A stretch of 64,000 nt of DNA from Streptomyces graminofaciens. Lineage in GTDB: Bacteria; Actinomycetota; Actinomycetes; Streptomycetales; Streptomycetaceae. The stretch lies in contig NZ_AP018448.1 of NCBI RefSeq assembly GCF_030294945.1, positions 1,240,001 through 1,304,000 on the forward strand. Reading direction: 5' to 3'. Of this stretch, positions 1 through 7,150 are shown piece after piece. The notes beneath the pieces were generated by a model. The model worked only from the letters and a program-made list of their open reading frames with translations, had not been told where the DNA came from and ran no database searches. A program made the position numbers and the translations under genes. Position 1 is the stretch's first letter. Each line of letters starts with the position of its first letter.

Positions 1-395
1 GGCGGTTGAAGACCTGCAGGGCGTCCGGGTCGTACCAGCCGCGGCGGGTGTGGAAGCCGAGCGTCATCATCACCATCCAGAACGTGGCGCAGGTGATGAT
101 CATCGTGGCGAAAGTCGAGATGGACTGGACGAGGTTCAGGCCGAAACGGCAGACGAAGATGACTCCGATGGACAGCACGCCGACCAGCAGCGTCGCCTGA
201 ACGCGGCGACAGCCGCGGGAACACGGACGAGAAGTCGAGCCCCGTGCCGTACAGCGATTGTGGTGCCGTGGGCATGCCTCCCATCAGGGCGAGCAGGCAG
301 ACCGGCAGGAAGAACCAGCCCGGTGAGATGGCGAGCGGCCCGCCCACGAAGTCGAGGGCAACCGGATCGACGTACTCCGGGGCCGGCCATAGTCG
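1..395 (-). pseudogene. NCS1-type permease remnant, frameshifted, runs off left edge
   Basis: Reading right to left, the minus strand encodes the middle of a purine/cytosine-type (NCS1) permease: a part with VDPVALDF, a hydrophobic segment and GLDFSSVFPRL, then a second frame with QATLLVGVLSIGVIF, another hydrophobic segment and GWYDPDALQVFNR at the edge. The two parts join if one C is removed from the CC near 204-207 (RLSRVQATL restored), so a single-base insertion breaks the frame. No convincing N-terminal half lies between here and the sigma-factor gene at 565; intact family members are about 450 residues. The segment is therefore both truncated and frameshifted, unless the base is a sequencing error. 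Family assignment is from motif recognition. Confidence 0.65.
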
Positions 396-564
396 GCACC
401 CACACTGGATGATTCGGCCACCATCCTGGCGCAGGCCCCCCTACGCCTGCCCGCCCCTGGTCGCCCATCCATGAGGTCTGGATCACATTTCAGAAGCGGA
501 TGTCACACTCCCGGCGCCTGGATCCCTCTCAGTTCGGAACGTATCCGCGACGGGAGGCCCCACG

Positions 565-1467
565 ATGTCCGACACGGCGACACAGGTGTTCCACGACCAC
601 CGTGAGCTGCTCTTCTCCATCGTCTACAACATGCTCGGCAGCGTCTCCGACACCGAGGACGTACTGCAGGAGACGTGGCTGGCGTGGACGGGCAGGAGCC
701 AGGTGCCGGGCGCGGAGCGGATCGACAATCCGCGCGCCTACCTCGTACGGATCGCGGTGAACGGCGCCCTCGCCCACCGGACCGCCGTCAGCCGCCGCCG
801 TGAGACCTACGTCGGGCCGTGGCTGCCCGAGCCGCTCGTCAGCCCCCTCTGCGGCATCCCGGCCCCCGACGACGCCGCGGACGCGGCGGTGCGCGCGGAG
901 TCGGTGTCGATGGCGCTGCTGGTGGTCCTGGAAACCCTCACTCCGCTGGAGCGCGGGGTGTTCGTCCTGCACGAGGTGTTCGGGTACGCCCACACCGAGA
1001 TCGCGGAGATCCTCGGCCGCAGTCCCTCGGCGATCCGCCAGCTCGCCCATCGCGCCCGCGAGCACGTCCACGCCCGGCGCCCCCGCTACGAACCCGACCC
1101 GCACGTCCGGCAGCAGGTGACCGAACGGTTCCTGGTCGCCGCGCTCGGCGGTGATCTGGACGCCCTCCTGCGGATCCTCGCGCCGGAGGTGACGTTGTGG
1201 AGTGACGGCGGAGGCAAGACCCGGGCGGCGGGCCTGCGTCCGGTCCACGGCCGGGACAAGGTCGCCCGCCTCTTCGCCGGCCTCGCCCCCCGCTCCGGCA
1301 AGGGCCTCGACGTGGTCTACCGCAGAGTCAACGGCGACCCGTCGGCACTGCTGTTCGCCGGCGACACCCCCTACGCCGTCATGGTCCTCGACCTCACTCC
1401 GGACGGCGATCAGGTGTGCGGGATCTACACCGTCGCCAACCCCGACAAGCTCGCCCACGTCAACTGA
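565..1467 (+). CDS. ECF41-group RNA polymerase sigma factor with C-terminal SnoaL-like domain
   Basis: A 300-residue extracytoplasmic-function sigma factor. Sigma region 2 lies near residues 8-75 (DTEDVLQETWLAW) and region 4 near 115-165 (LTPLERGVFVLHEVFGY, then the AIRQLAHRAREH recognition helix). The C-terminal half is an NTF2/SnoaL-like domain. It carries the ECF41 signatures WLPEP (86-90), DGGGK (214-218) and NPDKL (292-296). In this group the extra domain modulates core polymerase binding and replaces an anti-sigma factor, so none is expected nearby and none is seen. GGGAGG lies just before the ATG. The stop is 17 bp from the MMPL gene, so the two are probably co-transcribed. ECF41 genes usually sit beside carboxymuconolactone decarboxylase, oxidoreductase or epimerase genes; a transporter partner is less common. 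Confidence 0.93.
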   Translation: MSDTATQVFHDHRELLFSIVYNMLGSVSDTEDVLQETWLAWTGRSQVPGAERIDNPRAYLVRIAVNGALAHRTAVSRRRETYVGPWLPEPLVSPLCGIPAPDDAADAAVRAESVSMALLVVLETLTPLERGVFVLHEVFGYAHTEIAEILGRSPSAIRQLAHRAREHVHARRPRYEPDPHVRQQVTERFLVAALGGDLDALLRILAPEVTLWSDGGGKTRAAGLRPVHGRDKVARLFAGLAPRSGKGLDVVYRRVNGDPSALLFAGDTPYAVMVLDLTPDGDQVCGIYTVANPDKLAHVN

Positions 1468-1484
1468 GGACCGAGGAAATCCAC

Positions 1485-3668
1485 ATGGTGCGGAAAATAG
1501 CGTCTTTGCCCAGTGGCAGAGTGGCGAAGTGGGTCGTCCTCGCCCTTTGGACGGCCCTGCTGGTCCCGGCCCTCTTGCTGGCCGGCGGGCTCGGCGAGGT
1601 CGAGGAGAACGACAACTCGGCCTGGTTGCCCGGCAACGCGGAGTCCACCGAGGTCGTCGAGCGGGCCGAGAGGTTCCAGCCCGCCGACACCCTGCCCGCG
1701 ATCGTGGTCTACGACCGGCCCGAGGGCGTCACCTCGGCCGACCTGGCCAAGGCCCGAGCCGATGCCGAGGCGTTCCAGGACATCGACAACGTGGTGGGGC
1801 AGCCGCAGGGCCCCTCGAAGGCCGAAGACGGCAAGGCCATCCAGACCGTGGTGCAGGTCCGCAAGGACAGGACGGGCTGGGAGGGGATCGGCGAGGTCGT
1901 CGACGCGATGACCGACGTCGGTGAGAAGAACGCGGACGGTCTCGGCTTCCATGTAACCGGTTTGGCCGGTTACGCGTCCGACTCGATCAAGGCCTTCAGC
2001 GGAGGAGGCGACCTAACGACGATCACCGCGGTGGTGGTGGTCGTGATTCTGCTGCTCACCTACCGCAGCCCGGTACTGCCCCTGCTCCCCTTGCTGACCT
2101 TGGGCGTCGCCCTGGTCACGTCAGAAGCGGTCATCTACGTGCTGGCGAAGAACGCCGGACTCGTCGTCAACAAGCAGACAAGCTTCATCCTGACGGTGCT
2201 GGTCTTCGGCGCCGCCACCGACTACGCGCTACTGCTCATCTCGCGCTACCGGGAGGAGTTGAGGCGGCACGAGGACCGGCACGAGGCCATGGCGGAGGCC
2301 CTGCGCCGGTCCGGTCCCGCGATCGTCGCCAGCGCCGCTACCGTCGCGGTCAGCCTGATGCTGCTGATGCTCGCCACCCTCAACTCCACCCAGGGGCTCG
2401 GACCGGCCTGCGCCGTGGGCATCCTCGTCGGACTGCTCGCCATGCTCACCCTGATGCCCGCCCTGTTGGTCATCTGCGGCCGCTGGGTCTTCTGGCCGGT
2501 GAGACCGTCGTACGAGGCGTACGGATCGGCCGGCATGCCCGGAACGACAGGAGTGGCCGGGGCGAACTCGGCGGGCAGGGGCGGGCTCTGGACCCGAGTC
2601 GGCACCGCCGTCGCGGGCCGACCCCGGGTCGTGTGGATCGGCACCGCGCTCGTTCTCGGCGTCATGGCCATCGGAGTGTTCGGGCTCAAGGCCGACGGGC
2701 TCTCCAACACGGACCAGTTCACCGACCGACCGCAGATGGCCGTGGGCGAGGAGATCCAGGCCAGGCACTTCCCGGCCGGGTCGGGGGATCCCCTCTACGT
2801 CGTCGCCAGGGCCTCCTCGGCCGAGCAGGTGCGGGCAGCCTTGTCCGGCGTCCAGGGAGTCGCCGGTGTCTCGACGCCGATGGTCAAGGGCGGTGAGGCC
2901 CTCCTGCTCGGGGAGTTGAGGGACGCTCCCAGCAGCACGGCCGCGCTGCGCACCGTCGAGCGGGCCAGAGCCGCGGTGTACAGGATCGAGGGCGCGCACG
3001 CCCAGGTCGGCGGCAACACGGCGATCGTTCTCGACACGCAGGAGGCCGCCGCACGTGACTCCGAGGTGATCATTCCCATCGTGTTGGTCGTGGTGTTCCT
3101 CGTCCTCGCGCTGCTGCTGCGGGCGATCGTCGCGTCTCTGCTGCTGATGGCGACGGTGGTGTTGTCCTTCGGCGCGGCCCTCGGTGTGAGCAGTCTGATG
3201 TTCAACCACGTGTTCCGATTCGCCGGCGCGGAAGCCTCCTTCCCGCTCCTGACGTTCGTGTTCCTGGTCGCCCTGGGCATCGACTACAACATCTTCCTGG
3301 TCACCCGCGTACGCGAGGAGGCACTGCTGCACGGCACCCGGCGCGGTGCGCTGACGGGCCTGTCCGCCACCGGGGGTGTGATCACCTCGGCGGGCCTGGT
3401 GCTGGCCGGCACCTTCGCGGCAATGGCCTCACTGCCGCTGGTGTTCGCGGCCGAACTCGGCTTCGCGGTGGCGTTCGGCGTGCTCCTGGACACCATGGTC
3501 GTCCGGTCGGTCCTGGTCACCGCGCTGACCCTGGACGTGGGCCGATGGATGTGGTGGCCGGGCGCACTGTTCAGACGTCACGACTTTCTTGCCTGTGCGC
3601 TCGGAGCGCGTCACGAAGCGGGCGGTTCTCCGGCTGACCGGTTCACCGGTGAGGCGGCTGGTAACTAG
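1485..3668 (+). CDS. MMPL/RND-family membrane transporter
   Basis: A 727-residue membrane protein of the MMPL branch of the RND superfamily (proton-driven export of lipids or drugs in actinobacteria). It shows the duplicated RND plan: N-terminal membrane segment, extracytoplasmic domain (PGNAESTEVVERAERFQPAD), then a block of membrane segments with the family signature FGAATDYALLLISRYREE, repeated in the second half as LGIDYNIFLVTRVREE. The start is the ATG after GAGGAAAT, 17 bp from the sigma-factor stop; a longer frame reaching back to 1416 lies inside the sigma gene. The GntR-type ACCGGT motifs at 3636-3650 fall within its last codons. The substrate cannot be read from sequence. Confidence 0.93.
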   Translation: MVRKIASLPSGRVAKWVVLALWTALLVPALLLAGGLGEVEENDNSAWLPGNAESTEVVERAERFQPADTLPAIVVYDRPEGVTSADLAKARADAEAFQDIDNVVGQPQGPSKAEDGKAIQTVVQVRKDRTGWEGIGEVVDAMTDVGEKNADGLGFHVTGLAGYASDSIKAFSGGGDLTTITAVVVVVILLLTYRSPVLPLLPLLTLGVALVTSEAVIYVLAKNAGLVVNKQTSFILTVLVFGAATDYALLLISRYREELRRHEDRHEAMAEALRRSGPAIVASAATVAVSLMLLMLATLNSTQGLGPACAVGILVGLLAMLTLMPALLVICGRWVFWPVRPSYEAYGSAGMPGTTGVAGANSAGRGGLWTRVGTAVAGRPRVVWIGTALVLGVMAIGVFGLKADGLSNTDQFTDRPQMAVGEEIQARHFPAGSGDPLYVVARASSAEQVRAALSGVQGVAGVSTPMVKGGEALLLGELRDAPSSTAALRTVERARAAVYRIEGAHAQVGGNTAIVLDTQEAAARDSEVIIPIVLVVVFLVLALLLRAIVASLLLMATVVLSFGAALGVSSLMFNHVFRFAGAEASFPLLTFVFLVALGIDYNIFLVTRVREEALLHGTRRGALTGLSATGGVITSAGLVLAGTFAAMASLPLVFAAELGFAVAFGVLLDTMVVRSVLVTALTLDVGRWMWWPGALFRRHDFLACALGARHEAGGSPADRFTGEAAGN
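3636..3650. promoter_or_regulatory. Candidate GntR operator half-sites upstream of gntR
   Basis: GACCGGTTCACCGGT contains two ACCGGT cores 8 bp apart. It lies in the last codons of the MMPL gene, about 55 bp before the GntR ATG. The same ACCGGTT core occurs three times in the operator at 4471-4502, so this is a plausible autoregulatory site. Inference from motif sharing only. Confidence 0.45.
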
Positions 3669-3705
3669 AATCCGGCCACCCCGTCCGTACCGAAGTGAGG
3701 ACCCC

Positions 3706-4422
3706 ATGGCCGAACTCGCGAGGATCAAGGTCGAGCCGCGGGAGCCGCTGGCCTCCGAGGTCGCCCGGCGTCTGATCGACTACCTGATGTCGGGTGAGGT
3801 GCAGCCCGGGGACCGGATCCCCTCGGAGCGGCAGCTGACCGAACTGCTCGGGGTGAACCGGCCAACCGTCCGCGAAGCGATCAAGTCGCTGGGATTTCTC
3901 GGTCTGCTGGAGGTCCGGCAGTCCAGCGGCACCTACTTCCGCGGAACCGACTCCGACGTCCTCTACCGCCTCTTCGAACTCGGGCTGATCCTCGGGGAGC
4001 GCGGCGCGCACGACATGCTGCAGGCGCGGGCGGAGATGGAGGTGGTGGTCGCGGGGCTGGCCGCGCAGGCGCGGGACAAGGCCGGTGTGGAACTGCTGCG
4101 CACCCGGCTGACGGTGATGCGCGACTGCCCGGACGAGGACTTCCCCGAAGCCGACACCGCCTTCCACGCGGCACTGGACGAACTGGCCGGCAACACCGTG
4201 CTGCGGGACATGCTCAAGGGGATGCGCGCCATGATCCAGCGCGGCTGGGTCGAGCGAACCGGCGCGGTCCGCCCCCGCGAGATCGCCTACGCGGACCACG
4301 TGCCGATCTTCGAGGCGGTCGAGAAGGGTGACGCCGAGGCGGCGCGCGCCGCGATGGCGGCCCATATGGAGGGCGCGTCCCGGCGCCTGAGGGAGGCCCT
4401 GGTTCAGCGCGACGACGCCTGA
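3706..4422 (+). CDS. GntR-family (FadR subfamily) transcriptional regulator
   Basis: A 238-residue regulator. The N-terminal winged helix-turn-helix spans about residues 15-75 (GDRIPSERQLTELLGVNRPTVREAIKSL), followed by an all-helical FCD effector domain (ARAEMEVVVAGLAAQA, FHAALDELAGN, HVPIFEAVEKGDAEAARAAM). FadR-type regulators with FCD domains normally bind an organic acid and repress the adjacent catabolic operon. The start is the ATG after GTGAGG at 3696-3701; a longer frame back to 3589 lies in the MMPL gene. A hairpin follows the stop (4435-4463), and a perfect 12-bp inverted repeat then precedes the operon at 4645. The effector is probably a hydroxy- or keto-acid handled by that operon (inference). 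Confidence 0.93.
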   Translation: MAELARIKVEPREPLASEVARRLIDYLMSGEVQPGDRIPSERQLTELLGVNRPTVREAIKSLGFLGLLEVRQSSGTYFRGTDSDVLYRLFELGLILGERGAHDMLQARAEMEVVVAGLAAQARDKAGVELLRTRLTVMRDCPDEDFPEADTAFHAALDELAGNTVLRDMLKGMRAMIQRGWVERTGAVRPREIAYADHVPIFEAVEKGDAEAARAAMAAHMEGASRRLREALVQRDDA

Positions 4423-4434
4423 CCAGGGCCCGGA

Positions 4435-4463
4435 TCTGCGCGGGGAGAAACGACCCGCGCAGA
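4435..4463 (+). terminator. Hairpin after gntR
   Basis: TCTGCGCGGG at 4435-4444 pairs perfectly with CCCGCGCAGA at 4454-4463 around a 9-nt loop, 12 bp after the GntR stop. There is no T-tract, as is usual in Streptomyces. Confidence 0.6.
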
Positions 4464-4470
4464 ACTGTAA

Positions 4471-4502
4471 ACACAACCGGTCTACCGGTTGACCGGTTGT
4501 GT
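4471..4502. promoter_or_regulatory. Palindromic operator, likely for the adjacent GntR protein
   Basis: ACACAACCGGTC (4471-4482) and GACCGGTTGTGT (4491-4502) are exact reverse complements, with an 8-bp spacer that itself carries ACCGGTT. ACCGGT therefore occurs three times, at 4477, 4484 and 4492. The site lies between gntR and the operon starting at 4645. Position and symmetry strongly suggest an operator; binding by this GntR protein is inferred. Confidence 0.7.
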
Positions 4503-4644
4503 CAAAGATCTCTACAGTGGCGGCCCGACGGAAACGGGCTTGCCGTGCCCCGTCCGGGCCCGCTCTCAGCACTGCTCCGATCGGAACAGGCCCAGGCGGC
4601 AGCTCGTTCCGGCTCTCCGCCTACCGGAGGAGGAAGAAACCCCG

Positions 4645-4941
4645 GTGATCGAGCCCCGCCCCCTGGTCGCCCTGATCCACGCCGTTCCGCCCGTCGTACG
4701 CATCGCCCGGCAGGCGTTCGCCCACGCATTCCCCGAGGCCCGGCTGCGGAACATCCTCGACGACCGTCCCCTGGACGACGCCCGTGACGCCGACGGCCTG
4801 ACCGAGGCCCTGCGCCGCCGCATGCTCCGCCTGATCGCCCACGCCATGGACACAGGCGCCCAGGGCCTGCCGCTGACCAGGCCGCCGGGCACCTGGCCGA
4901 CCTCGGTCACACCGGCCTGGGGGTACAAGTGCGCCGGGTGA
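4645..4941 (+). pseudogene. N-terminal part of an Asp/Glu racemase-like protein, truncated
   Basis: The GTG start follows GGAGGAGGAAG. The first 80 residues (PLVALIHAVPPVV, FPEARLRNILDDRPLDDA, LRRRMLRLIAHAMDTGAQG) resemble the N-terminal domain of aspartate/glutamate racemase-like or arylmalonate decarboxylase-like proteins. The reading then becomes proline/threonine-rich and stops at 98 residues, where the family needs about 230 and its first catalytic cysteine segment. The next frame (4929-5135) overlaps the end. Probably decayed by internal deletion and frameshift. Family assignment is tentative. Confidence 0.5.
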
Positions 4942-5135
4942 GCGAGCGGGACGCTCCCGCCCTGACGGCGGCAGCCGAAGCCGTGGGCATCCGCGTCCTG
5001 GCCATCGGCACGATCAATGGCCCAGAGGCAGCGGCCCGCTCATCGGCCGCGCTCGACGACACGGCCATCACCCTGACCTGTACCGACCCCGCTGTCGCGC
5101 AGCGCAGCCGACCGAAAGAGGAACCTGCATCATGA
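4929..5135 (+). CDS. Short protein of unknown function, possibly the end of the decayed gene before it
   Basis: A 68-residue frame that overlaps the racemase-like fragment and, through ATGA, the start of the dehydrogenase at 5132. Its codon usage looks genuine (PALTAAAEAVGIRVLAIGTI, then SSAALDDTAITLTC). In the same frame, coding-like sequence continues upstream of the annotated start (HLADLGHTGLGV), suggesting it is the C-terminal remnant of a longer protein whose middle was lost. I do not recognise the family. The ATGA overlap may still couple translation to the dehydrogenase. Confidence 0.4.
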   Translation: MRRVSERDAPALTAAAEAVGIRVLAIGTINGPEAAARSSAALDDTAITLTCTDPAVAQRSRPKEEPAS

Positions 5136-6229
5136 GCACCACCTACCGCCTCGGTGTCCTCGCGGGCGACGGCATCGGCCCCGAGATCGTCCCCTCCGCC
5201 GTGGAGATCGCCACCGCCGCCGCGCAGGCAGCCGGCGTATCCGTCGACTGGGTCACCCTCCCGCTCGGCGCCACCGCCATCGAGACCCACGACAACCCAG
5301 TACCGGAGGAGACCAGGCGGACCCTGGCCGAGCTGGACGGCTGGTACCTCGGCCCGCACGACTCCGTCGGCTACCCCGAGCCGCACAAGTCCGCCCTCAA
5401 CCCCTCGGGCACCCTGCGCAAGCACTTCCAGCTGTTCGCCAACATCCGCCCGGCGAAGAGCTTCCCCGGCGCGAAGGCCGTCTGTAACAGCGCCGACCTG
5501 GTCATCGTCCGCGAGAACACCGAGGGCTTCTACGCCGACCGCAACACCTACGCCGGGACCGGGGAGTTCATGCCCACGCCCAACACGGCGATCATGATGG
5601 GCATCATCACCCGCGAGGCCACGGAACGCGTCGCCCGCGTCGCCTTCGAACTGGCCCGCTCGCGCCGCAGGAAGCTGACCATCGTCCACAAGGCCAACGT
5701 CCTCAAGCTCACCACCGGGCTGTTCCGCACGGTCTGCCAGGAGGTCGCCCAGGAGTACCCGGACGTGACGGTCGACGACTTCCACATCGACGCCATGACC
5801 GTCCATCTGGTGCGTCGCGCCCAGGACTTCGACGTCATCGTCACCGAGAACATGTTCGGCGACATCCTCTCCGACCTCGCCGGCGAGATCAGCGGCTCCC
5901 TGGGCACCGCGCCCTCCATCAACGCCTCCGCCACCACCGCCATGGCCCAGGCCTCGCACGGCTCCGCCCCCGACATCGCCAGGCGGAACATCGCCAACCC
6001 GGTCGCCATGATCCTCTCCGGCGCGATGCTCTTCGAGTGGCTCGGAGCCCGGCACGGGGACGAGGCCACCGCCCGGGCCGCGAAGATCATCGAGAAGGGG
6101 GTGGCCGAGACGATCGCCTCCGGCACCTCCACCCGCGACCTGGGCGGCTCGGCCTCCACGACCGAGTTCACCGCCGCCGTCATCAAGGCCATCACCGCCG
6201 GCATCGGCCTGAACTCACCTTGTGAGTAG
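5132..6229 (+). CDS. Isocitrate/isopropylmalate dehydrogenase-family NAD(P)-dependent decarboxylating dehydrogenase
   Basis: A 365-residue beta-decarboxylating dehydrogenase acting on a 2-hydroxyacid with a C3 carboxylate. Visible landmarks are GDGIGPEIV near the N-terminus, the substrate loop with VIVRENTEGFY, HKANVLK (catalytic Lys) and the metal/nucleotide segment VTENMFGDILSDLAGEISGSLG. Length is normal. The active-site helix differs from textbook LeuB, so tartrate, homoisocitrate or another malate derivative is as likely as isopropylmalate. It starts by ATGA overlap and is followed at once by an aldolase fragment. No leuC/leuD genes are nearby, so I favour a catabolic role under the GntR regulator. 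Confidence 0.85.
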   Translation: MSTTYRLGVLAGDGIGPEIVPSAVEIATAAAQAAGVSVDWVTLPLGATAIETHDNPVPEETRRTLAELDGWYLGPHDSVGYPEPHKSALNPSGTLRKHFQLFANIRPAKSFPGAKAVCNSADLVIVRENTEGFYADRNTYAGTGEFMPTPNTAIMMGIITREATERVARVAFELARSRRRKLTIVHKANVLKLTTGLFRTVCQEVAQEYPDVTVDDFHIDAMTVHLVRRAQDFDVIVTENMFGDILSDLAGEISGSLGTAPSINASATTAMAQASHGSAPDIARRNIANPVAMILSGAMLFEWLGARHGDEATARAAKIIEKGVAETIASGTSTRDLGGSASTTEFTAAVIKAITAGIGLNSPCE

Positions 6230-6503
6230 CCCGACCACGTCCCTGCGCACCGCCCTGGTCCTCGGCGCTCCCGGACCGGACACCTCACTGCCCGCCGACT
6301 GCGACGCCGCCGGCAACACCGTCGAATCCCGCTCCCCACCCACCGAGGAAGCCGTCGCCGTACCCGGCGACACGAACCTGGACGCCCCCGCCGAGCAGAT
6401 CACACGCGCCCATCACGCCGTCCTGCTCGCCAACCACGGTCCCGTCGTCACCGCTCCCGCCCTGCAACGGCAGACTGCCGCGCTCGCGCCGATCCCGTCC
6501 TGA
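6222..6503 (+). pseudogene. Class II aldolase fragment
   Basis: The GTG start overlaps the dehydrogenase stop. Most of the 93 residues are unlike any family I know, but ITRAHHAVLLANHGPVVTA near the C-terminus is the conserved HxVLLxNHG segment of class II aldolases/adducin-like proteins, which are normally about 220 residues. Upstream and downstream parts of the fold are missing. Probably a deletion remnant of the last gene of the GntR operon. Confidence 0.5.
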
Positions 6504-6556
6504 CGACCGGAAACGCCACGAGCGCGGCAGCCCCTACGTGGACACCCTCAGGGGGG

Positions 6557-7150
6557 TCAGATGTATTCCGTCGCCGCGTCCAGCAGCCAGTCCGCCAGAT
6601 AGCCGGCGAAGGACGAACGGACCAGCACCCAGAAGCCGGCCCTGGGTTCGTCCCGGGCGACCACGACGACCTGGGTGCGGCCCAGTGTGGTCTGGGCGCA
6701 GCGTCCGGGACCGAAGGCGCGTGGGTGCAGGTCCAGCGCGCAGCCGTGGGCCAGGAGGTCACGGGCGCGGGGGCCCGCCACGAGCAGCGTGGTGCGCTGG
6801 GCGGAGACGTCGGTGACGGAGACGGGCTCGTCCCCGGCGGCCTCCCGGATCCGGCTCTCCAGGTCCCGCTGTGTGCCGGCCGGGCCCACCAGCAGCCATT
6901 CGTCCGGGCCGAGCCACAGTGCGGTCAACTCCCCGGCGCGTACGACGGTGTTGGGTTCGAGCGGCAGTTGGAGGCCCAGGGCGAGCCCGACGGCGTCCGC
7001 CGCTGTCCCCTTGGCGTCGAGGCGCAGGTCGATCTGGGCCAGGAAGGGCAGCTCGGCCAGCCGGACCGCGCCCCCGGAGGCGTGCGTCGTGGCGGCCAGG
7101 CGGTCGGCGGCGGGCCCGAGAGGGCTGCGGGGCAGGGCGGTGTCAGCCAT
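6557..7150 (-). CDS. soxG: Sarcosine oxidase gamma subunit
   Basis: A 197-residue protein with the gamma-subunit pattern: LPFLAQIDLRLDAKG, LWLGPDEWLLVGP, SVTDVSAQRTTLLVAGP, and the C-terminal SFAGYLADWLLDAATEY. The gamma subunit has a GcvT-like fold and helps assemble the heterotetramer. The ATG overlaps the end of soxDA by 8 nt, so it is translationally coupled. It is the last gene of the run dmgO-folD-glyA-soxB-soxDA-soxG. I see no strong hairpin before the convergent aldolase fragment. Confidence 0.93.
   Translation of the reverse strand: MADTALPRSPLGPAADRLAATTHASGGAVRLAELPFLAQIDLRLDAKGTAADAVGLALGLQLPLEPNTVVRAGELTALWLGPDEWLLVGPAGTQRDLESRIREAAGDEPVSVTDVSAQRTTLLVAGPRARDLLAHGCALDLHPRAFGPGRCAQTTLGRTQVVVVARDEPRAGFWVLVRSSFAGYLADWLLDAATEYI

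Noticed and set aside
1416..1484. Upstream start for the MMPL transporter
   Set aside because: It would begin inside the sigma-factor gene; the ATG at 1485 has a ribosome site and correct spacing.
1954..1972. AACCGGTTTGGCCGGTT as another GntR site
   Set aside because: It lies deep inside the MMPL coding sequence with different core spacing; probably codon-driven.
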